This document shows positions 1 through 9,035 of a stretch of DNA of 12,917 nt, piece after piece. Below the pieces are notes generated by a model. That model saw only the letters and a list, made by a program, of their open reading frames with translations. It was not told where the DNA came from and ran no database searches. This DNA is from Ettlia oleoabundans (lineage: Eukaryota; Chlorophyta; Chlorophyceae; Chlamydomonadales), in assembly GCA_019693395.1 (NCBI GenBank), contig JAAMXP010001864.1, forward strand, positions 552-13,468, given 5' to 3'. Position numbers and translations under genes: made by a program. How positions within the stretch are numbered: the first letter of the stretch is position 1; every line of letters starts with the position of its first letter.

Positions 1-42
1 CCCCCCACACACACACACACACGCACACACACCACGTCACAC
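1..42. repeat. CA/GT dinucleotide microsatellite inside an ADCK1-like intron
   Basis: Six C followed by an almost perfect (CA)n run to about position 33, interrupted once by G at 23. On the coding (minus) strand this is a GT-rich start of the intron that follows the exon ending at 43. It is also the left edge of the window. Confidence 0.85.
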
Positions 43-1156
43 CTTGACTGCCAGGCGGCGCCCATCATGGTCCACCGCCTCGTGCACCTGAGCCAAGCTG
101 GCACTGGCAACAGGTTCCTCCTTAAATGCAGCGAACAGCTGCTCGAGGGGCTGCCCCAGGTCCTCCTGGATGGTCTGCCGCACCTGTATGTATTACATGA
201 AGACACAAGGAGTTTGGGGTAAAAAGGGAGACAGAATGCGGAGCGGGTGGATGTGTGGTGGTGCCGCGGGTGGGAGCGTGGCAAGATGGAATCGGGGCCA
301 CGGTGGTGGTGGGGTTGGGTGGCAGTGTATAGGTGAGAATATGTGGTTTTTGTGCGGTCTGCAAGGGAGCAAATGGTTTCGGACCGTGTTTGGAGGGTAA
401 GAGAGGGGATATGGACAGACATAACGTGAATGCAAGCTGCTCAGGTCAGGCAAACCCTGAACCCTAACACAATGACTGACTGGTGAATAGTGTTCGGTGC
501 TGACCTGCTCGTACGTTGACACTGGGCAGCGGTCCAGCATGTGTTCCCTCATGGTCAGCACATACTCAGAGGGGAGCAGGTGGTCCAGCATGCCAATGTG
601 CTGCCCCAGTTTGATGTAGATGCCTGCTGGGGGTGGGGGTGCCATTCCGAAGCTTGCTTAAAGAGCATGTTGAACATGAAGATAGGGTAAATGCCATAAG
701 CAGAGAGGCAAGGCTGCGGACTCATCACATCTGCTCTCAGTGTGCCCACCTCCGTTTGCAAAGCAGCAGTGCAGCAGGCGGTTGGCGCCGCGTTGGTGGC
801 ATGCGTGCTTGGCCTCCTCAAGCGCCTGCCCCTCAAGACCTCGCAGGCTGTAGGAGTAATCTGCAGGTGATGTAGGTGCTGTATCAGTTATATATCTGCT
901 TAAACTGCATTTCTTGCTGCTGCAAAACCAGCAGGAGCACTGCACAGATGAGATGAAGCGCAGGAGGCAGGGTGCCTAGCAGCGGGCGCCACTCACCCGC
1001 CAACATAGCTGCTGCCGTCGCCACATCGCGTCCCAGCCTCACGGGCACCATGGCTGCTGAATAGGCAAAGCGCTTGGGCTCGTCTGCCACAGCTGCATAA
1101 GCACCCAGGCCAAGGCCCCCGCCCAGCGCCAAGCGGCGCACAGCCAGCGCCAGCAT
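43..1156 (-). CDS. ADCK1: ADCK1-like ABC1/UbiB atypical kinase, N-terminal part (3' end beyond the left edge)
   Basis: Four exons on the minus strand: 1156-997, 860-750, 623-505 and 183-43. They join in frame to 177 residues. All introns are GT-AG (996-861, 749-624, 504-184), and a donor at 42-41 leads out of the window. What is seen: a short N-terminal hydrophobic Ala/Gly/Leu stretch (residues 1-25); an ABC1-family KxGQ segment (IKLGQHIGMLDHLLP, in the third exon); then an Ala-rich loop in place of a P-loop (ASASLAQVHEA); and the LAVK lysine, which is the last codon before the left-most intron. The N-terminal layout and the KxGQ neighbourhood resemble animal ADCK1, a mitochondrial ABC1 kinase. 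The family members are atypical kinases or ATPases linked to quinone and mitochondrial-lipid homeostasis; the substrate cannot be read here. The catalytic lobe with the DFG-equivalent lies outside the window. The start at 1156 is the first true ATG; its context is weak (T at -3), and the open frame upstream to 1219 has no ATG, so an upstream exon is possible. It diverges from the gene at 1547. Confidence 0.85.
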
Positions 1157-1546
1157 AGAATGGTGTGTGCCAGCCCGTCTGCTGCGGCGCTTTTGACTCT
1201 GCCACTGTCGATGAACCAACGTCTATCACGGTGAGAATTTGCGCCGAACGTGCCCAAGCCCCCGGATGGCAAGGTCGGGTCACCCAAAACTGCACTGACT
1301 TCACCAAGAAAGCGATACGATAACGACTGCAATGCAGCCGATCAACCGCAGGTGCAAACGCGTGTCTGACAGGACGTTCAACACCACGCCGCGCACAGCA
1401 GGGCAGAACGGGAGAGCGAAGAAAGGGCTAACCTGTTGGCCAAGGCTGATTATCCACGCACGTGTACACCGCGTAAAGGAAAAGTCAACCAGGCGCATGC
1501 GACATGCCTTTGGGCTCCACGCGGCCGTCGCCAGGGAACCTGAGAT
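1157..1546. promoter_or_regulatory. 390-base divergent intergenic region (ADCK1-like gene / unknown coiled-coil gene)
   Basis: The two start codons (1156 on minus, 1547 on plus) face away from each other across this stretch, so it must hold both 5' UTRs and promoters. A perfect CACGTG hexamer (G-box/E-box core) lies at 1459-1464, about 83 bases upstream of the plus-strand ATG. I see no clear TATA box. An open frame at 1332-1565 crosses the region, but it has no recognisable protein character and I do not call it. Confidence 0.5.
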
Positions 1547-3855
1547 ATGGAACGTCAGAAGATGAGCTCATGGAGCCGCGCAAACGGAAGGAAGGCGGCC
1601 TCAGCGAGCGGTGCCACTGTAAGCAAGGTCGCACCATTGTCCCACCTCCCTCCCGCCCTCGATCCCAGAGTGAAACCTAAATCATACACATGCTCACTTC
1701 TGCAGGATGTCATGCTGAGGTCGCCCAGTCCGTATCTCAAAGCATTGGAGCGCAAGGGCGGTGTCGCTGATGCCTGCCCTGCGGTGCGAACCGCCACCCC
1801 CACCCACCCTATGAGCCGACCAGCATCCTCTCTGGGTCAACAGCGTGCCGCCACGGCAGCCCGCCTGCAGGCACTCATTGCCCGGGCTTCTAAGGTCTCC
1901 ACCAGTAGCAGCCGCATTGGGGATGGGGCAAGGGACAGCAGCAGTGGGAGCGGCTGCCACAGCCCCGTTGAGAGCACAGCCATCCGACGGCCTGCTTCAG
2001 CCTTGCACCACCAGCGTGCGCCCCACCATCAGCTACCCGAGCATCGGCAGAGGTCAGCCAGTGCCATGGGAATGAGTCAAAAGTTGCACAGCAGGGCAGG
2101 TGCAGCCACCTTCAAAGGCCGTGCGGTGATGCACCAGCGAGCAGCCAGCCGACTGGGGAGGCCAGTGGACACTTTACCTGACCCAACAGCTTGCCCTCCA
2201 TTGCCATTGTCAGCACAGCCTGCTGCGGAAGGGAGACCACCAAGCCCCGTACCCACGCCTGCCCTCTTGCGTGCCACCAAGTCGGGTAGCGCGGCTGCCA
2301 AGTGTGGCAGGCAAGAGGCAGCCCAGCCGCCGCCCCTGCACCACCCAACTTCAACATTGCAGCACCATCAGCTCCCAGCCTTGCAGGCAGGGCGACCGCC
2401 GTCCCGCTTGCAGCATTACCAGGCAGGCAGCCAAAAGGCTGTAGCTGGCCGCTCGTCTTCGGAGGCCGAGGTGGCCGAGGGCACCAGCAGTCAGTTGATG
2501 CAAGCTGCCCTGCAGCCGCAACCTAGTGCACATCTAGGGCAGTTGCCAGCTCATGCCAGGGTCTCAAGTGCCAGCCACTGCAGGACCCGCAGCAAGAGCC
2601 TGTGTGTGCCCTTTCTTGCAGGCGCGTCCAGGGTTGCTGCCGCAACGGCTGCGACGGCGGCAGCTGATGCTGCAGAACTATTCGCTGTGACTACGGAAGC
2701 CCGAATGCAGCACCAGCAGGAGCAGCAGCTTGCAGCAGCAGCGGCATACCAGCAAGCTGTGCAACTTACACATGCACTGGTGCAAGCAGCGCCTGGAGCC
2801 CAGCTTCGAGCGGCAGAAGACAGCGCCGCAGCCTGGCTAGTGCAGCAGCTACCTGCACCGGCAGCCTCCCTGCTTCTGCAGCTAACATCTGTCCTTAGTA
2901 TCGGCAAGTTTGGCACACGCACACAAGGTGTTACAACCGACACTGTTGCGGCTTCTGCAGTGTTGGCAGGGAGTGATGCAGATCTGCCAGACAGGCGCAG
3001 CAATAGCAGCAGCACTGGCAGTAGTGGGGCCAGCGGTGGGGTGTGTGCAGATGCTATAGACAGTCCCGCAAGTGGAAAACAACCTACTCCTGCCAACACT
3101 GCTACCCTGGCTGTGGCTGGCCAGCGGCCCCATCAACTGTTCCAGCAGTGCAACCAGCTCCGGGGGGGGAAGGCTGTCTTGGAGCGGCAGAATGCAGATT
3201 TGAGCAGCCAGGTGGGTGACGGTGGCGTGGTATGTAGTCAGCACATGTGGATGGTGGCTGCTTGAAGAGTTTGCATCCGCTTGCTTTTCAGTCAACAAAG
3301 TTGACGCATGCTTGTTTGTACCGGATGGTACAGCTACAGCGACCGGAGGGGAAGTCCGGTTATCCTACATCCCCAGCATGCCCAACACCTGCTTGAATGC
3401 AGGTGCGAGCGCAGCAGGAGCAGCTGTCGGCGCTTCGCCTGCGCCTTGACAACTTGCTGCTGGAGCGGCGGCAGCTGCAGGAGGAGGCGGCTGAGGTAGC
3501 GGCCACAGCAGATGCCAACAGGCAGCACTGGCAGGCAGAAACGGCGCTGTTGCGGCGGCGCTTGGCACAGGGGCAGGCAGGGGCAGGAGAGGGCGTGGAG
3601 GCTGACCGCATTATGGACACTGCCAATGCTGATGCTGAAGGACTGGGTGCTGATGCATCGCATATGGTGCCCCGCAGCAGCCGCACCACCTGGCAGAGCG
3701 AGGGCGGGGCCAGCGGCAGGCCTGTGAATGACTTGGTCAGCGAGGACGTGACATGGGGAAGAACACTCACAGGCAGGGCACCAGCAGCACGACCTAGTAA
3801 TGTGCCGCCAGTCAACCTTGCTCGTTTGCGAGCGCCACCAGGTGGCGGGGGGTAA
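1547..3855 (+). CDS. Unknown low-complexity protein with C-terminal coiled coil
   Basis: Proposed exons 1547-1618, 1706-3211 and 3403-3855, giving 676 residues. The second intron (3212-3402, CAG|GTGGGT ... AATGCAG|GTG) is needed, because read-through stops at 3265 while the next exon continues the same helix. The first intron (1619-1705, GTAAGC ... TTCTGCAG) is 87 bases with no stop, so retaining it would add 29 residues in frame. The start ATG has G at -3 and +4; a second in-frame ATG is at 1562. I recognise no catalytic domain, signal peptide or membrane segment. The first 500 residues are rich in Ala, Gln, Ser, Pro and His, with a Gln/Ala tract near 2700-2760 and a Ser/Gly tract near 3000-3050. 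From about residue 500 to 580, across the last splice junction, there is a Leu/Glu/Arg/Gln-rich heptad pattern (e.g. LRLRLDNLLLERRQLQEEAA) typical of a coiled coil. A structural or scaffold role is only a guess. The gene is convergent with the glutaredoxin gene. Confidence 0.65.
1619..1705 (+). other. Candidate 87-base intron, in-frame and stop-free
   Basis: Donor GTAAGC and acceptor ACTTCTGCAG are the best-looking splice signals at the start of the unknown coiled-coil gene. The length is a multiple of three and no stop occurs, so both spliced and retained forms keep the frame. I favour splicing because the donor and acceptor are strong and the segment is pyrimidine-rich near its centre. Confidence 0.6.
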
Positions 3856-4566
3856 ACCTGGCGTGTGAGGCTTAGCACGTTCCAACCCAGGGCAGGGGGG
3901 CTTGGAATCTGCCAATTATTTCCGATGAAATCATTTGTATATTGCTTCTCTTGAATGCCCTCCCGGCAACGCTGCACCAACAGCATTGCATTCCGCTGTA
4001 CGACGCTTGCACTGTCCCGCAACCGCCAATGTTGACCATGCCACTGCCGCCTGATGAATGGATGTTCAATACGTACTTTAGTGAGTGAGACATGAGAAAT
4101 TTCCTTGAATCACAGCCAGAAAGGAGAGGGGGATAGCTTGACGCATATGAAAGCCAGGCCCAGTTCAGAAAGCACAGCCAAGTGGGAAGGGCAAAAACGC
4201 ATGTAAAGGTTCAACGAAAAGAGGCTGTAAAGTACAGTCGGGCTGTGCGCCTGGTGCTCCAGCACGTGCATACCATCTGCATGCGCTTGATTCATTTCGC
4301 TAAATAGTCTGGGGCGGTCGGCCAATGTGTTGCCTGGCCTGAAAGCACCAGGGACAGGCTGCGAGCCACCAGGAATCCCTGCTGGCTTCGGGGCCACTGG
4401 ACCACTGAGCCCTCACCACCTCGCAGCGGCTGGCTACATACACTCATCCCGCACCATGCTGCTTGCGGAGCCAAGGCGGGCCAGGGGCCAAGCGCCCCCA
4501 AGGGTTTACGGGAAGGCTGTCCTGTAAGGTGGCAGGGTGGCAGCGAGCAGGGTTGGGGCTGAAGGT
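3856..4566. other. 711-base convergent 3' region between the coiled-coil gene and the glutaredoxin gene
   Basis: Both neighbouring genes end into this stretch, so it should hold two 3' UTRs. TGTAA, the pentamer used as polyadenylation signal in many chlorophyte algae, occurs on the plus strand at 4202-4206, 4226-4230 and 4523-4527. The first two would give the plus-strand gene a 3' UTR of about 360-390 bases. I found no TTACA (TGTAA on the minus strand) for the glutaredoxin gene, so its signal must differ or lie farther on. No open frame here has recognisable protein character. Confidence 0.5.
4202..4230 (+). terminator. Candidate polyadenylation signals (two TGTAA pentamers)
   Basis: TGTAA at 4202-4206 and again at 4226-4230, each followed by A/G-rich sequence, downstream of the stop codon at 3853-3855. 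The assignment rests only on the known chlorophyte TGTAA preference; a pentamer also occurs by chance. Confidence 0.35.
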
Positions 4567-5867
4567 TTACGAGTTGAGGGCAGCCTCAAGCGTCTCTGCC
4601 AGCTCGCCGCTGGTGTATGCTGCAATCATGATGTCAGCGCCGCCAAAGAACTCGCCATCAATGTAGACCTGCAGCATCGGAAACAACGGACAAAATATAG
4701 CGGTTAGCAATTTTTTGCCATACATTTTCTGCCATTCACGACAGTGACAGGAGTCCCTTATTGTCCATGCCCCTATTACCCATGACTGTGCCACCGCTAT
4801 CCAGCTACTCTTTCTTCAATGACAACAATCAACGAACATATAAAGAACTTATTGCAAGAGGCGGAAAAGAGGGCATCGGCCGGCAGCTGGATGGGCTTGC
4901 CTGGGGGAAGGTGGGCCACTGTGAGTACTCCTTCATGCCTGCAATGCGGGAAGGCGCAACAGGGGAGGCGTACACAGTTCAGCTAGTTCGCCCGGACAAC
5001 ATCCTCAACTGCTGCACAACAAGTCTCGCAGATGCAGTGGCGCTCGTTCGCAGCAGCTAAAAACTTGCTTCTGCCCAAAAATCGGATGCGAATGGGCTAT
5101 GCAGCGCCTGTTGTCAGCGAGGGCCACAGTTGGCTGCGCGGTGGCTGCTGTCAGGGAGGTGCAGCATACCCCATGTGCTGCTGCACCCACCGCTGCGTAG
5201 CAGCTCATCCTCCAGCACGTTGACTGTGACGTAAGGCACACCCACGTTGTTAAGAATCTGGACCACGGTGTTGCTAAAGCCGCAGGATGGGAACTGCTTA
5301 GTGCCCTGCAATATGTATTGGGTGAAGGGAGCACAGGACAGCAGCTGAGGTGGCAGCGTGGTGGCGCTACGTGCTGGCAGGGGCAGACAGAGCTGGCAGG
5401 CAGACAGCTGCAGCGGCCATGACTCCAACCAGCATGTTCGACCGGAGTCTGCCCACCTTGATGAAAGCCACCACCTTGTGGCTGCCAATGAACTCCTCAA
5501 TTGCAGATTTGAGCTCCGGTGAGAGGCCGGCTCCGGGGGCAGAGGGCGCGCCAGGGACTGGAAACAAAAAATATAGGTAGGGACACATTCAACTGGAAAC
5601 ATAACCAATATCGCTTGCCAGCTAGCAGACATCATTACGAAAAGTGATCAGGCGAGTGACGTGAGCAGCCCACGCAAGCCGCTCTCCGCCAGGTTTCCGC
5701 TCACCCTGGCCCACTGCCTGTGGTCGGCAGGCTCGTCTGCTGCGTGGGGAGCAGCCGCGCGCTGTTACCAGGCTAGGCCGCGCCGCCCTGAACTGCACCG
5801 GTCGACCAGTCTGTGCAGCAGCTGGGCTAGCCTCAGCAAGCCGTGCCTGTCCTACTACTGCCGCCAT
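4567..5867 (-). CDS. GRXS14: Plastid-type monothiol (CGFS) glutaredoxin, GRXS14-like
   Basis: Five exons on the minus strand: 5867-5705, 5557-5457, 5305-5191, 4938-4901 and 4668-4567, giving 172 residues. Residues 1-54 are Ala/Arg/Ser/Gln-rich with almost no acidic residues, like a chloroplast transit peptide. The glutaredoxin domain spans about residues 66-172. It holds the glutathione-binding Lys88, the CGFS active site at Cys96-Ser99 in the context FPSCGFSNTVVQIL, the WPTFPQ cis-proline loop (residues 134-139) and GG-x-D at 148-151. CGFS glutaredoxins bind a [2Fe-2S] cluster with glutathione and pass it to acceptor proteins; the NTVVQIL context and the leader fit the chloroplast GRXS14 branch rather than mitochondrial GRXS15. 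The ATG at 5867 has A at -3 and G at +4. Three introns are GT-AG; the last (4900-4669) is GC-AG. It shares a 245-base divergent upstream region with the prenyl synthase gene. Confidence 0.93.
4669..4900 (-). other. Non-canonical GC-AG intron in the glutaredoxin gene
   Basis: The exon ending in the WPTFPQ codons stops at CAG, followed by GCAAGC, and the next exon begins after TGCAG with VYIDGEFFGG. Only a GC donor at 4900-4899 restores the uninterrupted, strongly conserved protein. The surrounding CAG|GCAAG matches the usual strong-context GC donor. Confidence 0.85.
4901..4938 (-). other. 38-base internal exon of the glutaredoxin gene
   Basis: This short exon encodes the rest of Gly127 and MKEYSQWPTFPQ (residues 128-139), with acceptor CATTGCAG upstream and a GC donor downstream. 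It carries the cis-proline loop needed for glutathione binding. It is too small to stand out as an open frame and was found through domain conservation. Confidence 0.88.
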
Positions 5868-6112
5868 GCTGAGCGAGCTTGGGCGTAATCAAACACAGTA
5901 GGATACCGCGAGGATAGCATAAGGGTGAGAGCAGGCTAGGCTGCGGCTGACCTGGCACCCAGCTCCACTTGCATCCCACAATTGCCCACCGGCCTGGCCT
6001 CCCACATTGCTGCCACGAAATTTAGCAGCGAGGGCCTCTATTTGTGGGCCCCGGACGTGTTTCGGCTCTCCTGCATGGCCTCTGTGGTCTGAAGCCCGCA
6101 CGCCGCAACATA
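5868..6112. promoter_or_regulatory. 245-base bidirectional promoter region (glutaredoxin / prenyl synthase)
   Basis: The start codons at 5867 (minus) and 6113 (plus) diverge, leaving 245 bases for both 5' UTRs and promoters. I see no convincing TATA box or other named motif. Both flanking genes encode proteins with plastid-like leaders, so shared regulation is plausible but not shown. Confidence 0.5.
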
Positions 6113-8752
6113 ATGCAAGCGCTTCGCGGCTGGACAGGCATGCAAGCCCATATAGAGCCACAGGCAGCGACTGGCTGCCGGAGCGTGTGGAGCAGAGGTC
6201 ACCGCAGCAGCGCTCACGGCAGCAGGCCCAGGCAGCAGCCAGCCCGCGCCCAGGCACTAGGCTCGCGCGATGGAGATGTGGAAGAGCCTCGAAGGATGCC
6301 GCGGGCAAGCCGTGCGGGGCCAGTGCGTGTGTACACTCCCGTGCAGGAGGCCGCTCCCGCCGCCACCGCCACTGCCGAAGAGGAGGCAGCCAGTTGCATA
6401 TGTGTGCCCGGCCTGGGACATGCGCCCGTGACCATGGAGCAGGTGGCGGAGCCCGTGGCAGCAGATATGGCCATCTGCCGCCAGAATTTGCTCAACGTGG
6501 TGGGAGAGCGGCACCCCATGCTGCTCGCCGCCGCCGACCAGATCTTCAGCGCGGGCGGCAAGCGGCTGCGCCCGCTCATAGTGCTGCTGATGGCACGCGC
6601 AACCTACCCACTTACAGGCCTTAGGTGAGCAGTGTCAAGCATGTCGGCAGCAGCCGCAACTGATTGGCTGGTCGAGAGACTGACCAGCCAAGTCTTCTGC
6701 CTGCTTGGCACGGTCTGAACTCCCGGCCATCCTCCACTTGTTCAGAGCACCTCTTATTTTTGTCCATTAGCAGCCAGGCCTTCCTGCTCTACCCACTTTA
6801 CTTTTTCCATGATGTCATAACAGATCTGTTTCCGTTCTTACATGTTATTTGGTGCCTGCCCGCCCGCCCGCCTGGCTGCAGTGACATCACCGAGCGGCAC
6901 CGGCGGCTGGCTGAGATTTCGGAGATGCTGCACACTGCCAGCCTTGTGCATGATGATGTGCTGGACGAATGCGATGTGCGACGAGGTGCGACAGGGCAGG
7001 GCAGGGAGGCAGGGAAGGCGAGGGGCAGGCAGGGGGCCGACATATGCCAGCAGCTTTCAATCAACTGCAGCACAGTTCAAGCTGCCCTTGCTGGCTAGAC
7101 AACCAGCCAACCAGCCAGAACCATACTGATTGGTTCTGATACCAATGGGGACAGACGCAGCAGCTTTTGGCTGATGCCCAGCTAATTTCCATGCCCTTTT
7201 CCGATGCAGGCAAGGAGACTGTGAACAGCCTTTTTGGGACGCGCGTGGCTGTGCTGGCTGGCGACTTCCTTTTTGCGCAGTCATCCTGGTTCCTGGCCAA
7301 CCTAGACAACATGGAGGTGCGCGGCTGGTTTGGCACAATGATGATTGTTAAGCTGTGAAAGTATGGTGAACTGGATGGTTTCTTGTACACGCGACCAGAC
7401 TGCAGCAATGAGCGAGTTCATGGCCTCACCTCCTCTGTGTGTGTATCCGAGTAACTTGGGGTCCTCTCTCCCTAAACCCATTTTTCGCCTCCCACCTCAA
7501 CGCTCTTCATTCTGTTGATTCGTCCCTAATTCTTCCCTCGCTTTGTTCCTGTCGCCAGGTCATCAAGCTCATCTCCCAGGTTATTGCGGACTTTGCGGAC
7601 GGCGAGATCAGCCAGGCGGCCTCCCTCTTTGACACATCAATCGACCTGCAGCGCTACCTCGACAAATCATTCTGGAAGACGGCCTCCCTCATTGCTGCAT
7701 CCTGCCGCTCAGCTGCCGTGTTCTCAGACTGCAGCGAAGAAGGTGTGTGCTGGGGGTGGATGGCAGCACGTGGTTGGGGTTGGGATCTCATTTGGTTGCC
7801 GCGCTGGGCTAGCTGGCTGAAGTTAGTCAGCGTGGCTGGCGCATGAGTGCATTCATAGCAGGTGTCAACTAATCATATCGCCAAAGTGTTGGCCTGCTGC
7901 CTTCCCGCTTCCCTTACTGCAGTCAAGGAGGCGATGTACGCATATGGCAAGCACTTGGGCCTGGCTTTTCAGGTGGTGGATGACATCCTGGACTTCACTC
8001 AGTCAGCAGAACAGCTGGGCAAGCCTCAAGGCCAGGACTTGGCATCGGGCAACCTCACCGCGCCCGCAATCTACGCGCTGCAGGTGGGTGCTGGGCGGGT
8101 GCACCCTCGTCGTTCCGGATATGGTCCAGGTTGTGACCTGTGCATGCAACATGGGGAGGGGCAACGGTCAAAGGTTGGTGCTATTGTCTCACCAGCATCC
8201 AGTGCCTCCGACATGCCGGCCAAATGCCTCAGCGCGGACATATGCTCTGTTTTCGCTCCGTGATCCCTATTTATCCCATGTTGTTTCCAATGCAGGACGA
8301 GATGGTTGGCAGCGGTCTGCTGCAGCTGATTCAGAGTAGGTTCAAGGAGGAGGGCAGCCTGCAGCGCGCTCTGGAGCTGGTCAGTCTGGGGGGAGGCATC
8401 GACAAGTGAGTGCAGCGTGAATATGTTAAGTGAAGGAATTGCAGTGTGTTGTGTTGGGGGTTGTAAGGACCGGTGGGGAGGACATAATGCGGCAGGGCAA
8501 GCAAACTGGGCTTTTTGTGGCAGATTTGGTGACCCTGATCACCCCCGCTCATCTTTGGAGCAGTCACCTACAACACCAAACCTCTCTTTTTATCCCCTTG
8601 CCCTTCGTTCTCGAACCAAACAATGCAGGGCACGTGTGCTGGCGCGGGAGCAGGGTGACCTGGCGCTTGCCTCGCTGGCATGCCTGCCCGACACCCCCGC
8701 CAAGCGCAGCCTGGAGTTGATGGTGGACCTGGTGCTGGAGCGCCTGTACTGA
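6113..8752 (+). CDS. SPS: Solanesyl (long-chain polyprenyl) diphosphate synthase, plastid type
   Basis: Seven exons, 6113-6624, 6882-6985, 7210-7316, 7559-7742, 7923-8083, 8296-8405 and 8629-8752, join to 433 residues. All six introns are GT-AG and 180-257 bases long. The enzyme condenses isopentenyl diphosphate onto an allylic primer to build the long side chain of plastoquinone or ubiquinone. Residues 1-100 are Arg/Ala/Ser-rich, like an organelle transit peptide. GGKRLRP is at 148-154, the first Asp-rich motif DDVLD at 195-199 (with Ala at -5, as in long-chain synthases, so chain elongation is not blocked early), RRGKET at 204-209, [11 protein letters not shown] in exon 3, and the second Asp-rich motif DDILD at 322-326, followed by [12 protein letters not shown] and TAP. 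The C-terminus [12 protein letters not shown] is family-typical. Overall it fits plant plastid SPS best; ubiquinone use or dual targeting cannot be excluded. The ATG has A at -3 and is the first in an open stretch that otherwise starts at GTG. Confidence 0.93.
7116..7138. repeat. 8-base inverted repeat in SPS intron 2
   Basis: CAGAACCA at 7116-7123 and its exact reverse complement TGGTTCTG at 7131-7138 flank a 7-base loop. It lies within the intron 6986-7209, about 70 bases before the 3' splice site, next to a short CCAGCCAA/CCAGCCAG repeat. It could fold in the pre-mRNA; no function is evident. Confidence 0.6.
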
Positions 8753-8955
8753 CAAACAACAGCATCACAGCACAGGCAGTGATGCCAGCAATGCTGCTGC
8801 CACCCACCCGGAGCTTGGATGCCCTTGGGGCATGGCTGGCGCCGAGCATCCGCCGGCAACGGTATGTTGGAGAGCGGAGCACGGCTGCCTCATATTCCAC
8901 AAGATAGCCCAATGGCCTTGCCAGCGCAGCAGGTGAACCGAAATCAGCAGCGTTG

Positions 8956-8998
8956 CCCCCCTCACCCCCCTCCCATCCACCCACCTGCCCACCCCCCC
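8956..8998 (-). other. G-quadruplex-prone G-run tract (minus strand)
   Basis: The plus strand carries runs of 6, 6, 3 and 7 C plus further CCC triplets within 43 bases. Read on the minus strand this is at least five G-runs of three or more with loops of 1 to 5 bases, which satisfies the usual G-quadruplex pattern. It lies about 200 bases after the SPS stop codon. Confidence 0.6.
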
Positions 8999-9023
8999 GC
9001 GGCGTCACTGAGGGCAGGCCGCT

Positions 9024-9035
9024 CGTCAGCTGACG
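9024..9035. promoter_or_regulatory. Perfect 12-base palindrome containing two TGACG cores
   Basis: CGTCAGCTGACG is identical on both strands and presents TGACG, the core bound by plant TGA-type bZIP factors, in inverted orientation 2 bases apart, with an extended TGACGT at the right. It lies 880 bases upstream of the OM47 ATG and 272 bases after the SPS stop, so its target is uncertain. Confidence 0.3.

Noticed and set aside
450..470. Telomere-like CCCTGAACCCTAAC
   Set aside because: Only two degenerate units within an ADCK1-like intron; this is compatible with chance and too short for an interstitial telomere array.
1332..1565. 77-codon open frame upstream of the coiled-coil gene
   Set aside because: It overlaps that gene's start in another frame and lies in the divergent promoter region; a short upstream ORF cannot be excluded but nothing supports it.
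2700..2760. Possible pure CAG trinucleotide repeat
   Set aside because: The tract is interrupted many times and is better described as Gln/Ala-rich coding sequence.
2551..3099. 182-codon minus-strand open frame
   Set aside because: It lies opposite the long exon of the coiled-coil gene and is a Ser/Ala/Cys-rich shadow of its CAG-rich codons, with no family features.
3360..4022. 220-codon minus-strand open frame opposite the coiled-coil exon
   Set aside because: Composition is the mirror of the GC-rich coiled-coil exon on the plus strand; no motif is present.
6007..6624. 205-codon plus-strand open frame overlapping SPS exon 1
   Set aside because: Out of frame with the GGKRLRP-containing frame, which matches the polyprenyl synthase family; it is an Arg-rich shadow.
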